Below are positions 62,071-64,000 of a DNA stretch of 64,000 bases, in pieces. The notes under the pieces were generated by a model. That model had not been told where the DNA came from and made no database searches. It worked only from the letters and a program-made list of their open reading frames with translations. Every line of letters begins with the position of its first letter. Position 1 is the first letter of the stretch. The position numbers and the translations under genes were made by a program. The DNA comes from Dictyobacter arantiisoli (lineage in GTDB: Bacteria; Chloroflexota; Ktedonobacteria; Ktedonobacterales; Ktedonobacteraceae), in assembly GCF_008326305.1 (NCBI RefSeq), contig NZ_BIXY01000025.1:1-64000 (forward strand), in the 5' to 3' direction.

Positions 62071-62125
62071 TGTAAGCTCCTAGAAGGTTCTTAATTTCAG
62101 CTTACTTTAGAGCCTGGATACCTTT
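62050..62125. repeat. 13-bp inverted repeat at the transposase fragment
   Basis: aaaggtatccagg (62050-62062) and cctggatacctttt (62113-62126) are exact inverted copies flanking the fragment's start codon region. The right arm, followed by T, may be the remains of an insertion-sequence end or a protective hairpin. Confidence 0.6.
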
Positions 62126-62182
62126 TTTTCAAGTATTTTCTAACTTACACCAAGCGTTCATATATGCTGCGTCTGCCTTCTG

Positions 62183-62770
62183 CTACTTTGCCGAGCGATC
62201 CGGTTCGTAGCGCAGGGCCACAACTCCACTCTGAAAGGTCTTTGAGGCCAGCAGTTTGAGCGGGAATGAACGGGTGACGCCAGCAAAGAGGGCCTTGCCC
62301 TCACCAAGGACCGTTGGATTGATATTGATGCGATATTCGTCAATCAGATCCAGTTCCATAAATGTGCGCGCCAGCATGGGACTGCCGAGGAACCAGATAT
62401 CCTTGCCTGGCTGCTGTTTGATGGCATTAATTTCTTCGGCGATGTGATCCTTGATCAGCACGGTATTCTGTGCATTGTTCCATGCAACGCGCTCCAATGT
62501 GCGCGAAACCACAATCTTGGTGGCAGCATCCAGAAAGCGCGCGTGTTCGAGTTCGGCTGGAGTGCTGGCGGGATTGCCTGGCACCGTGAGCCAGTAGCTG
62601 GCCATGCCTTCATACGTTCTACGCCCCCAGATCACGGCGTCTGTGAGCACGTGCAAGGAATGGGCATCCTGCTCCAATTCGTGATCATACGCAATCCAAT
62701 CCAATTCGTCATTGGGACCCGAGGTAAAGCCATTCAGCGAAAGATGGATCAGAGAAATGATTTTTCTCAT
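62183..62770 (-). CDS. Dihydrofolate reductase-family (RibD C-terminal) protein
   Basis: The 195-aa product starts RKIISLIHLSLNGFTSGPND and contains WGRRTYEGMASYW, KIVVSRTLE, IWFLGSPMLARTFMEL and DEYRININPTVLGEGKALF, the standard pattern of the small NADPH-dependent RibD_C/DHFR-like family. It has its own ribosome-binding site (AGGAGCATGCTATG region). Members are rarely true DHFRs; a reductase of unknown substrate is the safe call. It stands alone among decayed genes. Confidence 0.9.
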   Translation of the reverse strand: MRKIISLIHLSLNGFTSGPNDELDWIAYDHELEQDAHSLHVLTDAVIWGRRTYEGMASYWLTVPGNPASTPAELEHARFLDAATKIVVSRTLERVAWNNAQNTVLIKDHIAEEINAIKQQPGKDIWFLGSPMLARTFMELDLIDEYRININPTVLGEGKALFAGVTRSFPLKLLASKTFQSGVVALRYEPDRSAK

Positions 62771-63018
62771 AGCATGCTCCTTTTATCGTTCAACTCTGAT
62801 TTAACCAGTGTAGCCGCTTTCTTCACATGAAGAGTTAGCAACACGAGTATACTCTAACAGAGAGGGAGCGTCTTGAAGAAAATGGCCATCCAATAAAGTT
62901 TTATCAACAAGCGTCAGCCCATAAGGAGAGTCCGAACCTCTCCCCTCAAAATACGTCTCCAATAGGCACTCTATTATGCTACTCCATTCGTTGTATTGCT
63001 CTTACGGTTAAAGGAAAA

Positions 63019-63300
63019 TCATGCTATGACACAAAGTGAAAAGGCTGTCACCCCAGGACCAACCTCTTCGACCACACCTGCCAGTTCTATGCCGGGAGTA
63101 GAGGGAAACACCACAGGCCTGACATCTTTCAGCAAGCCCTGACGGATCTTCCAGTCGATCTGATTCACGCCCGCCGCGTGGACTCGCACCAGCACTTCGC
63201 CCGCCTGGGGCGCTTTCCGTGGCTTCTCCTCCAGCTTGAGCACTTCAGGTCCACCATAGTGATGAAATTGAATCACACGCATGGTTTTCGTTGCTGTCAT
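63019..63300 (-). pseudogene. N-terminal fragment of a zinc-type alcohol dehydrogenase/quinone oxidoreductase
   Basis: The frame encodes RVIQFHHYGGPEVLKLEE, VLVRVHAAGVNQIDWKIRQG and PGIELAGVVEEVGPGVTAF, the N-terminal third of the MDR (QOR-like) family, then stops after about 90 residues. Family length is 300-330 aa, and the NAD(P)-binding domain is missing. Deletion is inferred. Confidence 0.85.
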
Positions 63301-63426
63301 CGCTCTCATTCTCATTTCTCTTTTTAGTGTCGTCAACAAATTGCTCTACATAAACTGCTACCGTTTCTATCGTTCTCCCATTGAGGGGAAACATTTCAGT
63401 GAGTGTTGTCATATACTTATATCCTG

Positions 63427-63582
63427 TCATTGGACAATGACTGTCAAATTCATGCCAGGATGGATCGGACAATAGAACCGAAAGGTACCAGAGGAGGTAA
63501 AGGGGCCAATCGTGGCCTGCGCGCTTCCGTTGATCTGCATAGATTTCATCTCTGGCGCATAATGAACTTTTTCACCATCATA
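63427..63582 (-). pseudogene. Cupredoxin (plastocyanin-like) C-terminal fragment
   Basis: A 51-codon minus-strand frame contains MQINGSAQATIGPFTS, GTFRFYCPIHPGM and NLTVIVQ. The C-x2-H-x2-M spacing is the blue-copper ligand loop of cupredoxins. There is no proper start in this frame, but an ATG with AAGGAG lies 1 base out of frame just upstream (about 63577), so a single-base loss in an A-run may have broken a very small gene. The N-terminal His-bearing strand of a full cupredoxin is absent. Confidence 0.6.
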
Positions 63583-63735
63583 CTATCTCCTTACTGATCG
63601 CATGAGCTACGGCTGTCTGCTCATCTCATAGTCACTTTGTTTAAGGCGCAGGCAGTGCATTCCGGTGTTGCCAGGCAAAGCGAATGCGCCCAGGCCAACG
63701 AGCAGATAAGCCGTAAAAACTTTCCCTTTCTGCTT
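63583..63735. other. Short intergenic stretch, nothing assigned
   Basis: A hydrophobic minus-strand frame here (TAYLLVGLGAFALPG) could be a shifted tail of the following membrane-protein gene, but this cannot be settled from the window. Confidence 0.3.
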
Positions 63736-63990
63736 TCAAGCCGTCCTGCGAGCGGTTTCAGATTGCGTCCGCGCAACAAGAGGAACCTGGATTGGCACAA
63801 CTTCTGACCGGACAATCACCACCCCCAGAAGGACCCAGAAAAGGCCACAGAGATCGACGAGTGGAGCAAAAACCAGATGCCCCTTGCTCAGAAAGAAAGG
63901 AATCTGGATAAGGATCAGTTGGGCGATGAAATACAGACCAACGAGGAGAGGTGTCCATGCTTGCCAACCAGACACCTTCTTTCCCAACAA
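63736..63990 (-). CDS. Membrane protein, partial at the window edge
   Basis: The 84-aa frame has two hydrophobic helices (PLLVGLYFIAQLILIQIPFFL and VDLCGLFWVLLGVVIV) and a basic tail. The frame remains open to position 64000, so the N-terminus may lie outside the window; the TTG at 63990 is only a nominal start. Family not recognised. Confidence 0.5.
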   Translation of the reverse strand: MLGKKVSGWQAWTPLLVGLYFIAQLILIQIPFFLSKGHLVFAPLVDLCGLFWVLLGVVIVRSEVVPIQVPLVARTQSETARRTA

Positions 63991-64000
63991 CGTCGCTCTT

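Noticed and set aside
63245-63472. 75-aa minus-strand frame between the cupredoxin and oxidoreductase fragments
   Set aside because: It overlaps the oxidoreductase fragment in another frame, has no recognisable motif and a poor start.

Overview
The window is chromosomal DNA, probably from a spore-forming filamentous Chloroflexota of the class Ktedonobacteria. This is inferred, not proven: base composition is moderate, intergenic regions are long and rich in hairpins, and there are many secreted beta-propeller proteins, a giant TPR-CHAT protein, an ECF41 sigma factor, a trypsin/Trypco1 pair and several lone P450s. No rRNA or tRNA gene was seen.

Layout. 0-7.3 kb: a truncated GTPase, a tail-anchored acidic membrane protein, a GNAT acetyltransferase, a PhzF-family protein whose catalytic Glu position is Ala, a secreted sedolisin-type protease and a COG0701 permease. 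7.4-15.6 kb: a 1639-residue secreted propeller protein with five C-terminal modules, a membrane phosphodiester-glycosidase-domain protein and an unknown small protein. 15.8-21.8 kb: two TetR regulators with visible promoter/operator sites, a membrane protein and two cytochromes P450 separated by a 430-bp concentric palindrome. 22.0-26.0 kb: a unit in which two inverted copies of a 200-bp palindromic repeat enclose one unrecognised 1035-residue gene whose promoter overlaps a perfect 38-bp palindrome. 26.0-32.6 kb: an ECF41 sigma factor with the remnant of a DUF1772 partner, an orphan six-repeat CRISPR array, a PLDc_N-like microprotein, a TPR-CHAT caspase-like protein and a divergent HTH-like protein. 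33-35.3 kb: a secreted CHAP amidase with a seven-bladed propeller behind a long structured leader.

36.4-52.1 kb is a defence island. On the minus strand three tightly packed genes encode a 1771-residue helicase/DUF1998/Vsr-like nuclease fusion, a SNF2/RapA-type helicase and a 1348-residue adenine methyltransferase; the operon ends at a clear terminator. The SNF2 plus methylase pair resembles DrmD-DrmMI of class 1 DISARM, while the giant helicase resembles a DrmA-DrmB fusion or DruE of Druantia, with an added nuclease and no separate drmC. Divergently, a McrB-like GTPase and a DUF2357/PD-(D/E)XK nuclease overlap by 26 bp, and their promoter spacer holds a perfect palindrome. I regard this composite system as the main find.

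52.3-59.9 kb holds Trypco1, a membrane trypsin-like protease coupled to a lipoprotein, a secreted PQQ-like propeller, a membrane WD40 protein, a secreted unknown protein and a membrane-anchored HNH nuclease. 60-64 kb is decaying: fragments of a TetR regulator, a transposase, a zinc-type oxidoreductase and a cupredoxin lie among intact GyrI-like and DHFR-like genes, and an unknown membrane protein runs off the right edge.
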